Shown here: positions 19,121 to 28,675 of the stretch, piece after piece
Layout: the number at the start of each line of letters is the position of its first letter
Position numbering within the stretch: position 1 is the stretch's first letter
Assembly (NCBI GenBank): GCA_002077045.2
Contig: KZ111142.1
Coordinates: forward strand, 1,580,229-1,617,652
Reading direction: 5' to 3'
Source: Rachicladosporium sp. CCFEE 5018
Lineage: Eukaryota; Ascomycota; Dothideomycetes; Cladosporiales; Cladosporiaceae
DNA length: 37,424 bases
The notes under the pieces: model-generated
What the model saw: the letters and a program-made list of their open reading frames with translations, nothing else
Databases searched by the model: none
What the model was told of the DNA's origin: nothing
Program-made: the position numbers and the translations under genes

Positions 19121-20825
19121 ATGCAAGCTGTCACTTCTACCTCATCTCGTATAGATGCAAAGCGTCGTGCGGTCCTAGACCCTCGAAAGCGTCAGTTCGC
19201 GAAGTCAGAATGGATAGACCCCGACTACGAGCACCGCTTGAACTTCTATCAGACGCCACCCACGAAGGACATATCACTTGAGGACTTCGAAGGTACAGTG
19301 GAAAGGCCCGTGATACTCATGTGTCAGTATACTGATCAGTACAGAGTGGGCCATTGCTCGTCTAAAGGTCTTGTCCGAACTCGAAGCATGCTCATTCCGG
19401 AACCGGACCCCAGAGGAGACATCAGAATATATGCGACCGGTGCTAGAGAAATGGCTACGACTGGACAGCAATAAGAGTCGTAGCGGGGAGTTGTCGGCGC
19501 AGAGGAAGAAAGATCACTACAGTCATTGGACGTTGCGGCTGGCTTTCGCTGGAACGGCGGAGCTCAGACAACGATTCGCGAAGCTGGAAACACAGCTATT
19601 CAAGCTACGATTACAGAGCGACTATGATGACGAGAAACGTGACTTCATCAAAGGACTGAAGATGAGCTGGGAGATGGTTGGACCCGAGGAAAAGGCAACT
19701 TTGCTGAAAGACCTGAAAGCCGCCACAGGCTTCTCCCAGTCCCGAGGCGACGAAGAAGCCTGGTTCAAGGTCGACTGGGAGTCCGTCCCAGACCTTGTCT
19801 CACAACGTCAGGTCCTGCTCAAGCCCGGCAAAGCCTACGTCCACATTCGCGAGCAACTTACCATGGTGCAGAACGCCTTCACGCGCTCGCTCGACTCCGG
19901 ACTGGAACTCGCTGCCCGATTCTTGCCGCGGATGGACGAAGATAATCGACTGGCGCCGATTCTGCATCACCTGAGTCAAAGCTTTGTGGCACCCGAGGCG
20001 AACTACAGTGAAAGTAACAGTCTCGGCGATCTTGCCAAAGTCACGGCTGGGGACATTGATGGAATGAGCAAGCACTTCCCACTGTGTATGCAGAACTTGC
20101 ACCGGGAGCTGAGGAAGAACAGCCATCTGAAGCACTATGGCCGACTACAGTATACGCTTTTCTTAAAAGGCATTGGGTTGAGTTTGCAGGAGTGTCAGAT
20201 GTTCTGGCGAAAAGCCTTCAAGCTGATTGCTGATGGTGGGTTGCTGCTTTCATCGCTCGTACACAGATCTGCACTGACACACAACACAGACAAATTCAAC
20301 TCGGAGTACCTGTACAACATTCGCCACGCATACGGCGACGTTGGCGGCGACGCCAACAAGCGCGGCAGAGGTTACACGCCTTACTCCTGCCAGAAGCTGC
20401 TAACTGAAGCACTGCCCGGACCAGGCCAATCGCATGGCTGTCCTTACCGGTCATACACGCCCGACAACCTTATGTCGCTTCTGCAAGCTGTAGGCGTGAA
20501 CGACCGTGAGGTATTGCGAGGAGTGAAGGAGGATGTGGGTCGGCAACGGTATCACATTGCGTGCAACCGAGTTTTTGAGGCTGCGCATAAGGTGGAGTTG
20601 AAGAAGGTGAGTGCTTACCGATCCTGTGTGTGCGATTGTTCACTGGCATGCTGACACAATGCGAATCAGGCCAAAGACGAGTCTTCACTGCCTTCTTCGA
20701 ATTTCGACACGATATTGCATCCGAACGAGTACTTCAAGCGGAGCTTCGTGCTCAGAAACCTGGGCATGGTGAAGAAAGGTGACATAGGGGTCGATGGGCC
20801 GAGTCAAGAGGCCATGAGCCAATAA
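19121..20825 (+). CDS. PRI2: DNA primase large subunit
   Basis: Model: join(19121..19292,19345..20235,20290..20606,20670..20825), 511 residues, in the normal range for Pri2. Recognised by DPRKRQFA, YEHRLNFYQTPPT, the ISLEDFE-EWAIARLKVLSELE block, the LRLAF box, QNLHRELRKNSHLKHYGRLQ, YNIRHAYGDVGG and the C-terminal Fe-S region. The four 4Fe-4S cysteines are C305 (HFPLCMQ), C388 (TPYSCQ), C405 (SHGCPY) and C446 (HIACNR), with spacings 83/17/41 like known Pri2. Role: regulatory subunit of the primase-polymerase alpha complex in the nucleus, which lays RNA primers for replication. Introns are 52, 54 and 63 bases. The second (20236-20289) is a multiple of three without a stop and is needed to give normal cysteine spacing. 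It converges with the DUF2264 gene, 110 bases apart. Confidence 0.95.
20236..20289 (+). other. In-frame 54-base intron of PRI2
   Basis: Donor GTGGGT, branch CTGAC at about 20273-20277, acceptor ACACAG. Left in, it would insert 18 residues (starting GGLLLSSLVHRS) between KLIAD and DKFNSEY inside the Fe-S domain and stretch the first cysteine spacing to 101. Removed, the block reads continuously as in other primases. Confidence 0.88.
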
Positions 20826-20935
20826 GACCGAACTTTCGCCCGACGATGGTCGACTTTGATGGGTATAGCGAGGCGTTCGGCGTCGATACTGACATTCAGC
20901 TTGTATGCGTCAGTCATTAAAACGACCCTTTGGCC

Positions 20936-23260
20936 TTACACCGCGTTTGCTATGTCTCCCTCTGCTTCTTTCACCTTTGCATCTTCAGCTGTCGCCTCTG
21001 GCTTCGATGAATCTCGCTCGATCCTCTCTCTCTTCACTGCCTGTTCCTTCGTCTCATCTGCCACAGCTTCTGCAGCTCTTGTCTCATCAACATTGGCCTC
21101 AACTGCCCATGCCTCGGCTTCAGGAACCACAGCATCCTTTACGGAGTCTACAACAGTAGACTCCGCTTTACTCCCCATCAGTTCCTCCACCCACCTTGGC
21201 ACCTGTGGCCTCTTATCCCACTCCTGCTTCCACCTTCCCATCCAGCCCTCGGCCTCAGCCGGCAGCGCAAAGACAGCACTGACAACCCATCTCTCATCGC
21301 CAGCCTTGACATCCGCGTACAAGGTCGGCACCTGCGTCCTCGACTCTATGAGGTTGTTGTTTGCGTCTACATCGCAGATCCCACCTTTCCGCCCTGCCGC
21401 AGGATGCAAATCTGTAACGCCAGCAGCGCCAGCGCGGGAAACGATGAGGGCGTCCGCACCTGAGACGAGCGTTCCTTGATCTGAGTCCAAAGGTGAGGAA
21501 GAGAGTGGAGTAAGGACTCGCCCGTCAGAGGACCTCATACAGTAAATCGCGAATCCTCCCTCGACACTTTGCAGGTCTCGGTTAGTGGTAATATGGTGAA
21601 CGCGGATATGCCAACACGGCGCCTCTTCAGTCGGCGGAATGAGCCACGTCCTGACTTTCACATCCTTCCAAGGCTTCATCGCAGAGTACAGCACTGGCTT
21701 GCCATCCTTCTCGACAATCTCAGCATCATCGACTTCTCTTCGCATCTTCCATATTTCGCCTCCATCATCACTCAGCGCAAGTGCAGACTCTGGACAGAAT
21801 TGCGCCAGTGTGTAGCCACCTGCTGGGACGCTGTAGCCGAAAGATGCTGAGTACGCGAAGTGACCGTACTTCGCCTGCGTAGCCTTGAGAGGATAGTGGC
21901 AGGTCTGACCCGAGGAGAGGAGGAAGGTGTGACCACCGCTATACACTGTGATGTGCAGCGGCTGCTTGATTGCTTTCACCATCGGCAGCGGGCTCGGTGA
22001 CAGCGTGTGAGGATGTGCTTCTTCGGCGCTCGACCAGAAAGGGTGGCTCTCGGGTTGCGCAAGGCAGGCAAAAGCTAGCATGCACCAGTACGGCGAGCCA
22101 GGGGAGTTGTAGGGCTCGGCTAGGTAATAATTGGGGTACGTGTAGCCTATGTTCAGCATCCCATTCGACTGGAAGATGTGATGCTGGTGACTCCACCAGC
22201 GCAGATTGCGGAGGACCAGTCCTTTGATCATGCCCCAGGTCAGTGGCGCTGGGGGCTTCGCGGAAGCAAAGGCGAAGGCAGACCAGAAGGCTATGGTCGC
22301 AAAGCGGTAAGTGAGACTTCGGCCGAAGGGAATCGAATGCCCAGACGGTGCTTGATAGTGCACGAAGTCTAGTGCGAAGAGCTGAGCGCGGTGCAGGAAT
22401 TCTTTCGAGCGCACAGGGTCGTCTTTGGCTGCTAGCTTAGCGTAAAGCAGTTGTAGGTACTGGATCGCGAAGCTGCCGCTGTAGTAGTCCATTTGCGTGT
22501 AACCCGCGGGTCCATCGTTCGTCCACCCATCTCCACGGTAGAAGGTCTCAAGATGGTCCATATCGGCTGCGATGCGCTCAGCGGAGTAAGGAGCTTTATT
22601 GGCTTTGAGACCAAGATTCGCGAAGACGCGGAACCAGAGCCAGTTGGTGTTTGGCATTTCCTTGTCGTTCATGGAGCCTATCCAAGCGGCTACGTTATCG
22701 CGTTCGGCTGTAGAGAGAGGATCCCAGAAGTGCGAGCCTGCTATTGCGAGGGTGTAGCCTATGGGGCAGCTCTCGACCATGCGTTGATCGAGGGACTCCA
22801 TGTTGCCCCAGAACTCGGGGGACTTGGGGTCGGTGCCGGCTACGAGACCTTTGGTCCAGAGGGAAGCATTTTTGTACTGGCCGCCTCCAGCGAGAAGCGG
22901 TGCTAGACCCCTGAGGGAGAAAATTCATCGTCAGGTCTGGTGAAGGTCGATCAAGAGCGGGTCTGGGATTGCTTACCACAGTGGCCGAGCAAAGCCTTCG
23001 ATCTGTGCCGCCGTTTCGTCGACTACACTAAGATCAGTGTGCGATCCAAATCTTCATGTTAGTCTTGCATACCTACATCGTGCTCCCGTACCGCCGACTC
23101 TCACCAGTGCTCGCTTAGGGGAGAAGCCTGCCTCGAGCGGGTCAAGTAACGATGCACAAGCGTCCGCAACATCCTGTCTCGACTTCAATGGATTACTGGA
23201 GAAGGGGTGAGGTGCGAATGGCTGATTCGCTTCAGCGGTCTGCGCTGTCGAGGTTGCCAT
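20936..23260 (-). CDS. DUF2264 family protein
   Basis: Preferred model: complement(join(20936..22910,22977..23022,23077..23260)), 734 residues, starting MATSTAQTAEANQP. Family marks are NPLKSRQDV, LLDPLEAGFSP, QIEGFARPLWGLAPLLAGG (spanning exons 2 and 3), NTNWLWFRVF, FYRGDGWTNDGP and MDYYSGSFAIQYLQLLYA. DUF2264 proteins are bacterial and fungal proteins of unknown function with an alpha/alpha-barrel look; a role on polysaccharides is suspected but unproven. The C-terminal 90 residues or so are an added Ala/Glu/Lys-rich disordered tail. Introns are 66 bases (22911-22976) and 54 bases (23023-23076). A second donor/acceptor pair for the latter adds three residues (see findings). No signal peptide is seen, so a cytosolic location is assumed. 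Confidence 0.88.
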
Positions 23261-23747
23261 AGTCCCTGAGTACACTCAGTGGAGTGTGGGAGCAGTGCCC
23301 GGGATGACCTATCGGAGGCGAAACGGTACACAAAGAAAGCAGAGACTGGTTGCGAGATGTTCTAGATACACTTACGAAATTCTTCCGTTCGCTACTGTGG
23401 TCAAATGCCGAGACGTGACGTTGATGTTGATGTTGCCGACAGCTTGGTGTCGCTTGTAGAGGACCGGGAGAAGTGCCGGCTGAAGTCGCAATCCGTCAGA
23501 GGCTCTACATGTGTGGCGGAACGTACATTGGAAGTGAATAACGACTTGCAACAGTGCTATGTCCTGAATCCTGCCCGTATCATACTCTCGATGGTGGCTA
23601 AGTATGCCATGGTCAGGCATGAAGACTAATGCTCAAGGATGCAGCGACGTGCACAGGACGTCACGATTGTGAATAACGGCACAAGTGCACTTGAGCATGA
23701 CAGATAGCGAGACGAAAGTGGCCGTTACGTCAACGACATCCTGACTC
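23261..23747 (-). other. Intergenic, DUF2264 promoter and P450 3' flank
   Basis: Both neighbours are on the minus strand. Open frames of about 75-80 codons on each strand here show no recognisable pattern. No gene is called. Confidence 0.55.
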
Positions 23748-25498
23748 TCACGCTGAAGTTCCCTGCAAAGCATCCTTCCTCCTCCGCACGGAGATCGTAG
23801 CCTTCATAGGCGGCACAATAGCCGTGCCCAGCCATTGGTTCGGCGGCCTGACAGGCAATTGCTTCACCTCGTAGTTCGCGAGCACATGGGCCAGTAGTAT
23901 CTGGAACGCACGTCAGTACTGTATCGACCACAGCAAGATGTTTGGGTGGACGGACCTTGAGTTCATGCTGCACTAAGAACCTCCCAGGACAAGCATGACG
24001 TCCATGCCCGAACGTCAAATGATTCTCGCCTGTACTGATCATACTCAGATTCTTCATCTTGACATACTCGTCCGTGTTCTGCTCATCCGGATGCTTCGCC
24101 TCGTACTCCTCTCTGGGGCGAGAGAATCGGAAAGCATCGTACTCATCTGGATTCACGAAGATCTCAGGGTCGTGCTGTCTGCTATGCGCATTCAACGAGA
24201 TGAAAGAGCCATACGGTGCGGTGAAATTCTCTTCGTCGAAGCGAAGACCCTCCTTCGCGATGACTTTGCGTGCCACGCCGCGTGTTGCAAAGTTGGACAC
24301 ACGCATGCTTTCGCGGATGGCAGAGTCCGTGCGGATGAGTTTGGTCAGGGACTTTTTGTCCCACTTGCCTCCATTCACCCTGAGAGCAGCCTCGCATTCC
24401 TCGCGGATACCGGAAACGAAGCCTTTTGCTAGGTCGGAGCTGAAGAGATCAAAAACCACCATCGCGACGGTGAGGGTCGTTGTGTGAATGGCTGCGAACT
24501 CGATTGGGAGGATGCGACGAGAAAGCATGATCGGGTCTAGCTCTCGATGGTTGCCGTCCTTCTGCGCAGTATATATTGACCAGGTGATGAAGTCATCGGG
24601 GATGTCGACCTTAGCGTCTGGATCTTTGGCTTTGCGGTCGATGTCTGCCAGTCGCTTCGTGATGATTGGCATAGTATGCTTCTTCGTGCGCCAGTAGTGG
24701 TAGTGATTCGGGATCGAGAGCACTCGTCCCACGATTGGATGGAATATGCGTGGTATCAGAGGCATCAAGGCGACCATAGTGATCACATCGATCGCGAAGG
24801 CGGCGCTATGCTTCAAGAAGTCCTTATTGCGACATAGAGGCAAACCAACGAAAAGGCGATTTGAGACCCGGGCAATGATGTCCATCATGTTGTCGTACAC
24901 TTTGACATCGTGCCACTCTGCAGTGTCGAAACCCCAGGTATCGTCGATAGCGGTAATCACTTCATCGGCAATGTCGGGAATGACCCCGTCCATCTTTCGC
25001 ACGAGGTTCTTGTGGATGACTCGCTCGTGGAAAGGATCACCAACCATGAGCTCATGCGTGAAGGCATAGTCGCCCTGCAGTAGATCGTAGTGAGCAGCTT
25101 GGACAGAAGCCACATTGTCTGGGTTGTCCACAAGCCAACGAAGCTTGTTTGATGGTATCACGATCTCGTGGCGACCGCTGAAGTCAGGAAACATGTAGCT
25201 GATCCCTTTCTTCGAGTACTGTGACAGTAGATTGAGCCAGTGTTTAGGTACGGGACGACTTATGTGACGGGTGACTTACATTCTCGTAGCCCTGCTTCAG
25301 CCATGCGTTGACGTTCGTGAGACTGCCGATAGTAGCCTTGGTGACCGCGAAGTAGCCATCGCCCTCTTTGCCCACCCAAGGTAGCTCTTTAGGGTACTCC
25401 TGCTTCGGAGACGCAACGGAATAGAACGCCACCAGCGCAACGCTCACAGCGACAAATGCGAGGATCGGGTGGCTCTGCGCCACCTCGAGCATGCCCAT
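23748..25498 (-). CDS. Cytochrome P450 monooxygenase
   Basis: Model: complement(join(23748..23900,23956..25218,25280..25498)), 544 residues. The start in context GCCGCCATGGGC precedes an N-terminal membrane anchor (about residues 9-30, LAFVAVSVALVAFYSV). P450 signatures in order: I-helix FAAIHTTTLTV (fungal A-x-H-T-T form), K-helix ExxR in AIRESMR, FRFSRPRE in the PERF region, and the heme loop FGHGRHACPGRF with the axial cysteine at about C483. The general pattern, with MFPDFSGRHEIVIP near the start, resembles ascomycete P450s of the ent-kaurene oxidase-like group. Substrate is unknown. Introns are 61 bases (25219-25279, GTAAGT) and 55 bases (23901-23955, GTCCGT). It acts at the ER membrane with an NADPH-P450 reductase. 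No biosynthetic cluster partners are adjacent. Confidence 0.93.
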
Positions 25499-26233
25499 GG
25501 CGGCGAGATGATCCTGAAAGAGACTTGAAGAGCGTGACTTGTGAGCAGACTTACTGCGCGATGGTATGATAGTACTCAAGGAGCCGAGTTGACAAAGTGA
25601 AGTGCGGATGGTGAAGTCAGTCAGCCGCGCATCAGCTCTCGCGGAAGCAGGACGATCCGACAAAATGCTCGGGGCCAACCACAGATGACGAAGCATCCCT
25701 GCCAGTCGTCAAGGGCACCGCGAATCCTTCACCGTGCACTTACGATACTCTATTGAGCTACGACGTTGCTCTGGGCGTAGCGAGCAATATATTTGAAGTG
25801 GGGTGCGTCTGACCGTCGAGGTGTCACCAAAGCGAGCACGAGCTTATTGTTACACAGCGTCCACGGTACCGAAATGGGAATAAGACAATCATTGCTGGAG
25901 GGCGGGAAGACAGTAATACGACGTGGTCAATGATGTGAAATGTACACTATGTACCTATGTACAACGAAGCAAGAACTCCCGTAATGCCAAAGTAGCCAAA
26001 CACGCTGTAGGTGGGTATTTCCTCAACCCAACTCCATGCCCAATCCGAACCCGACCCGCGATGCTGCAATGCTTATCGCTTGCCTTCCAGCATAACTAAT
26101 TCCCTGAGCAAGCACAGCGACCAGACGCACCCACGACCTCGCCTGGGCGAGAATCGATGCGTAAAAGTGCCACGGCCATCGACCATGGCGGCGCTGCGCT
26201 TCAGCTCCCTCGGTCGTAAATCATGTTACTCGC
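25499..26233 (-). promoter_or_regulatory. P450 upstream region and DUF2457-like gene 3' flank
   Basis: 735 bases between two minus-strand genes. The open frame of the P450 first exon continues upstream of 25498 for 66 codons, but that part is polar and atypical, so it is treated as leader. No other gene is supported. Confidence 0.5.
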
Positions 26234-28675
26234 CTATACAGATAAAATGTGGCCACCCTTGCCCTTGTACTTCTGCAATTCCAGGCCCACCTCCCTCATT
26301 CTCTCGCAGCCCTTACCAGGCTTGACTTTGTAGGGTTTCTCAGGTTTGGCAGCAGCCTTCGCGCAAGCTTTCTGATAGAGCTTCTCCTTGCGTCGCAGTC
26401 GCTTCTTCTCGAGACCCTTGACGATGTCGATGGCACCACGCTTCTTGGGCGCATCGCCATCCTTAGCTGTTTCAGAGTCGTCATGGGCCTGTAGACGTGC
26501 CATGCGACTGATGAGGAAGCCGCCACTACGCGGAAGTGATGCCGTGTGTGTTGCGTGACTCGGTCGAGCTGCGAGTCCGTGCATCGGCACTGTCCTGTTG
26601 AAGGCAGAAGGCGATGTTCGTCGAGTGTTCGGCGGTGAAGTCATTGGCGCTCCGTGTGCAGGTGACAGCGTTCGCTTAGGCGAATGTCCGAAGAGCTTAC
26701 GAGCTGGCATTGGCGAACGACCGCGAGCCGCTGGCGGCGGCGGCGAGCGGCAGATTGACCTGCGCACAGGAGCAGGTGACTTCGCCCTGGGAGCCGGCGA
26801 CCTGTGTCGGATGGCTGTCGGCGCTGGGGAGTGGTGGCGGGCAGGTGCGGGCGACCGATGCCTCGTTGGAGGCGGAGGGGAGCGAAGGCCCTTACTCCTA
26901 CGACGGAACGGTGCTGGCGACTTGCGCCTTGCTGTGCCGTGCAGTTCATCAAGATCTCCGTGAACCATCGCCTCCGACTCGCTGTCCTCGGGATCCTCAA
27001 TATCCTCGTCGTCTTCCTCATCCATCTCAGGATCCGAGGTCGGAAAAGTAGGATCGATGTCTTGTGGTGCTGGCTTGTGCTTGGCTGCCTCACGTTGCTT
27101 CATACAGTTGATGTAAGCTTGCTCCATCGGTCGATCCTCGTCGAGTGTGCCGCAGACGAAGTCCGTGGAGTCAGGTAGATCCGGCGTCGGTGGACGGTCA
27201 ATCTGCACAGCACCAGACCGTGATCTCGTGCGAAGCCGAGGATGCCTTCGCTTTGGCCGGGGAAATGTTCTGCCAACGTCGATCGAGTCGATGGAGGAGC
27301 CAGACTCGACACGATCAGCTCTGATATGTGTCGCCATATGTTCAAGCTGATCCGTGGAAGTCGCGGCGGTGGACATGCCACCAGGCTTCCACCATTCGTA
27401 ATCGCTGCCATCGTCTTCGGAGTCGGAACTAGCAAAGCCCTTTTCATTGTCTGAATGGAAACCAACATCCGACTCATCATCGTCGTCAGCTTCATCATGT
27501 ACTGCTTCCTCGATATCATCGTCTTCAGCATCCTCGTCCTCGTCCTCTTCGCCGTTTTCTAACAGATCGTCATCATCGAGGTCCGCATCTTCGTCTTCCT
27601 CCAACGCTTCTTCTTCAGCCTCCTCAGTGAGCTTCCTGATGACATTCTCCTTCTTCAGCGTATCGTTCACTGTCAAGCGCATGCGATGACATGTCGACTC
27701 TTGCACCCAGCCTTCATGTTCCTCTTCGCTATGTGCGAACTCGTGGAAGCGCGTAGACTCAGGGCCGGAGTCTTCAGAGTTATGTGACATCCTTCTAGTC
27801 ATCGTCGCCGGCGTGGCTGGCTCGACATTGATACCTGGCGAATGACTCTTGCGCAGTCTGACTGGCGATGCGTGCGTGACTGTGCTGTCTGAGCCACGGT
27901 GAACCTTCTCAACACTGGGTCTTACCAGAGGCATCGGCCGACTCTGTGGTGGAGCAGGACTAGCAGGTCGCTTGGCACCTTCAGTAGCTTTGCCTTCTTG
28001 GCTTGCGCGCATGGGACACGCAAACTTGATCATGCATCTCCGCTTTGGAGGCGATGCGGGCTTTGTCTCCGTTGGTGGTGGGACTGGAGCAACGGGCTTC
28101 GGCTGCTCTTTCTTGCCACATGCAAAAGATATGCAGCGCTTACGACCCAACTCGGCCTCGACAACCTTCTCTGGTGGTGCTATTGCAGGCGCCGGCTGTG
28201 CTGCAAGCGTGTCGAGGCCGAGGATCTGTGGCTCGCCAGCAGACTTATTCCCACCATGACCAACAATATCCCTGGCTGACGTGGGCGACAATGGTGGGCT
28301 GACTGCTGGAGAAGGCATGCTATGTCCATCGTCGCTCGTGAGTTCGGCGGTAGACGCTGCACTCGGATTGCTCCAGGTAGACACTGTACTCAAGCCGCGA
28401 CGGGGCAGATGTCTATGCTCTTCGTCCTCGGTGTGCTCGGTTTCGGAGTGAAGCTGACGTGTAAGTAACGACTCGCGACGGAGCCATGGTGCTGGTAGTG
28501 CTTTCGAGTATGGGGATGGAACAGGAAGTTTAGTGCTCATTGCTGAAGGCCAGAAATATCCTTGCTGCTTTTCGTCTGGCGGCTCTTCCACGTCTGCAAG
28601 CAGCTCTTCACCATGGTCGAGGCCTGCACCAGAGGCAGGCGGTGGCGACGACCGAACGATGCTGTGTCCGTCCAT
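26234..28675 (-). CDS. DUF2457-like acidic nuclear-type protein, function unknown
   Basis: A single exon of 813 residues. The N-terminal third is Ser/Pro-rich and carries two similar Cys motifs, RKRCISFACGKK (about residue 183) and RRCMIKFACPMR (about residue 218). A conserved-looking block follows near 330-350 (STCHRMRLTVNDTLKKENVIRK), then a long Asp/Glu run (about 352-398) and a second block ending GFASSDSEDDGSDYEWWKPGG. SPAP/RHRSPAP repeats occupy about 592-661. The C-terminus is basic (KKRGAIDIVKGLEKKRLRRKEK). This arrangement matches my memory of the fungal-only DUF2457 family, of unknown function. Acidic and basic tracts suggest a nuclear protein, which is inference. Alternative downstream start codons exist, for example MSTKLPVP at residue 46. 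Confidence 0.7.
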   Translation of the reverse strand: MDGHSIVRSSPPPASGAGLDHGEELLADVEEPPDEKQQGYFWPSAMSTKLPVPSPYSKALPAPWLRRESLLTRQLHSETEHTEDEEHRHLPRRGLSTVSTWSNPSAASTAELTSDDGHSMPSPAVSPPLSPTSARDIVGHGGNKSAGEPQILGLDTLAAQPAPAIAPPEKVVEAELGRKRCISFACGKKEQPKPVAPVPPPTETKPASPPKRRCMIKFACPMRASQEGKATEGAKRPASPAPPQSRPMPLVRPSVEKVHRGSDSTVTHASPVRLRKSHSPGINVEPATPATMTRRMSHNSEDSGPESTRFHEFAHSEEEHEGWVQESTCHRMRLTVNDTLKKENVIRKLTEEAEEEALEEDEDADLDDDDLLENGEEDEDEDAEDDDIEEAVHDEADDDDESDVGFHSDNEKGFASSDSEDDGSDYEWWKPGGMSTAATSTDQLEHMATHIRADRVESGSSIDSIDVGRTFPRPKRRHPRLRTRSRSGAVQIDRPPTPDLPDSTDFVCGTLDEDRPMEQAYINCMKQREAAKHKPAPQDIDPTFPTSDPEMDEEDDEDIEDPEDSESEAMVHGDLDELHGTARRKSPAPFRRRSKGLRSPPPPTRHRSPAPARHHSPAPTAIRHRSPAPRAKSPAPVRRSICRSPPPPAARGRSPMPARKLFGHSPKRTLSPAHGAPMTSPPNTRRTSPSAFNRTVPMHGLAARPSHATHTASLPRSGGFLISRMARLQAHDDSETAKDGDAPKKRGAIDIVKGLEKKRLRRKEKLYQKACAKAAAKPEKPYKVKPGKGCERMREVGLELQKYKGKGGHILSV
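26690..26900 (-). repeat. RHRSPAP-type repeat tract within the DUF2457-like gene
   Basis: The encoded protein repeats short Arg/His-Ser-Pro-Ala-Pro units (RHRSPAPARHHSPAP, IRHRSPAPRAKSPAP, ICRSPPPPAARGRSPMP). It is a degenerate coding repeat with approximate ends. Confidence 0.6.

Noticed and set aside
23748..25498. Secondary-metabolite cluster around the P450
   Set aside because: The neighbours are a DUF2264 and a DUF2457-like protein; no synthase, transporter or regulator is adjacent.
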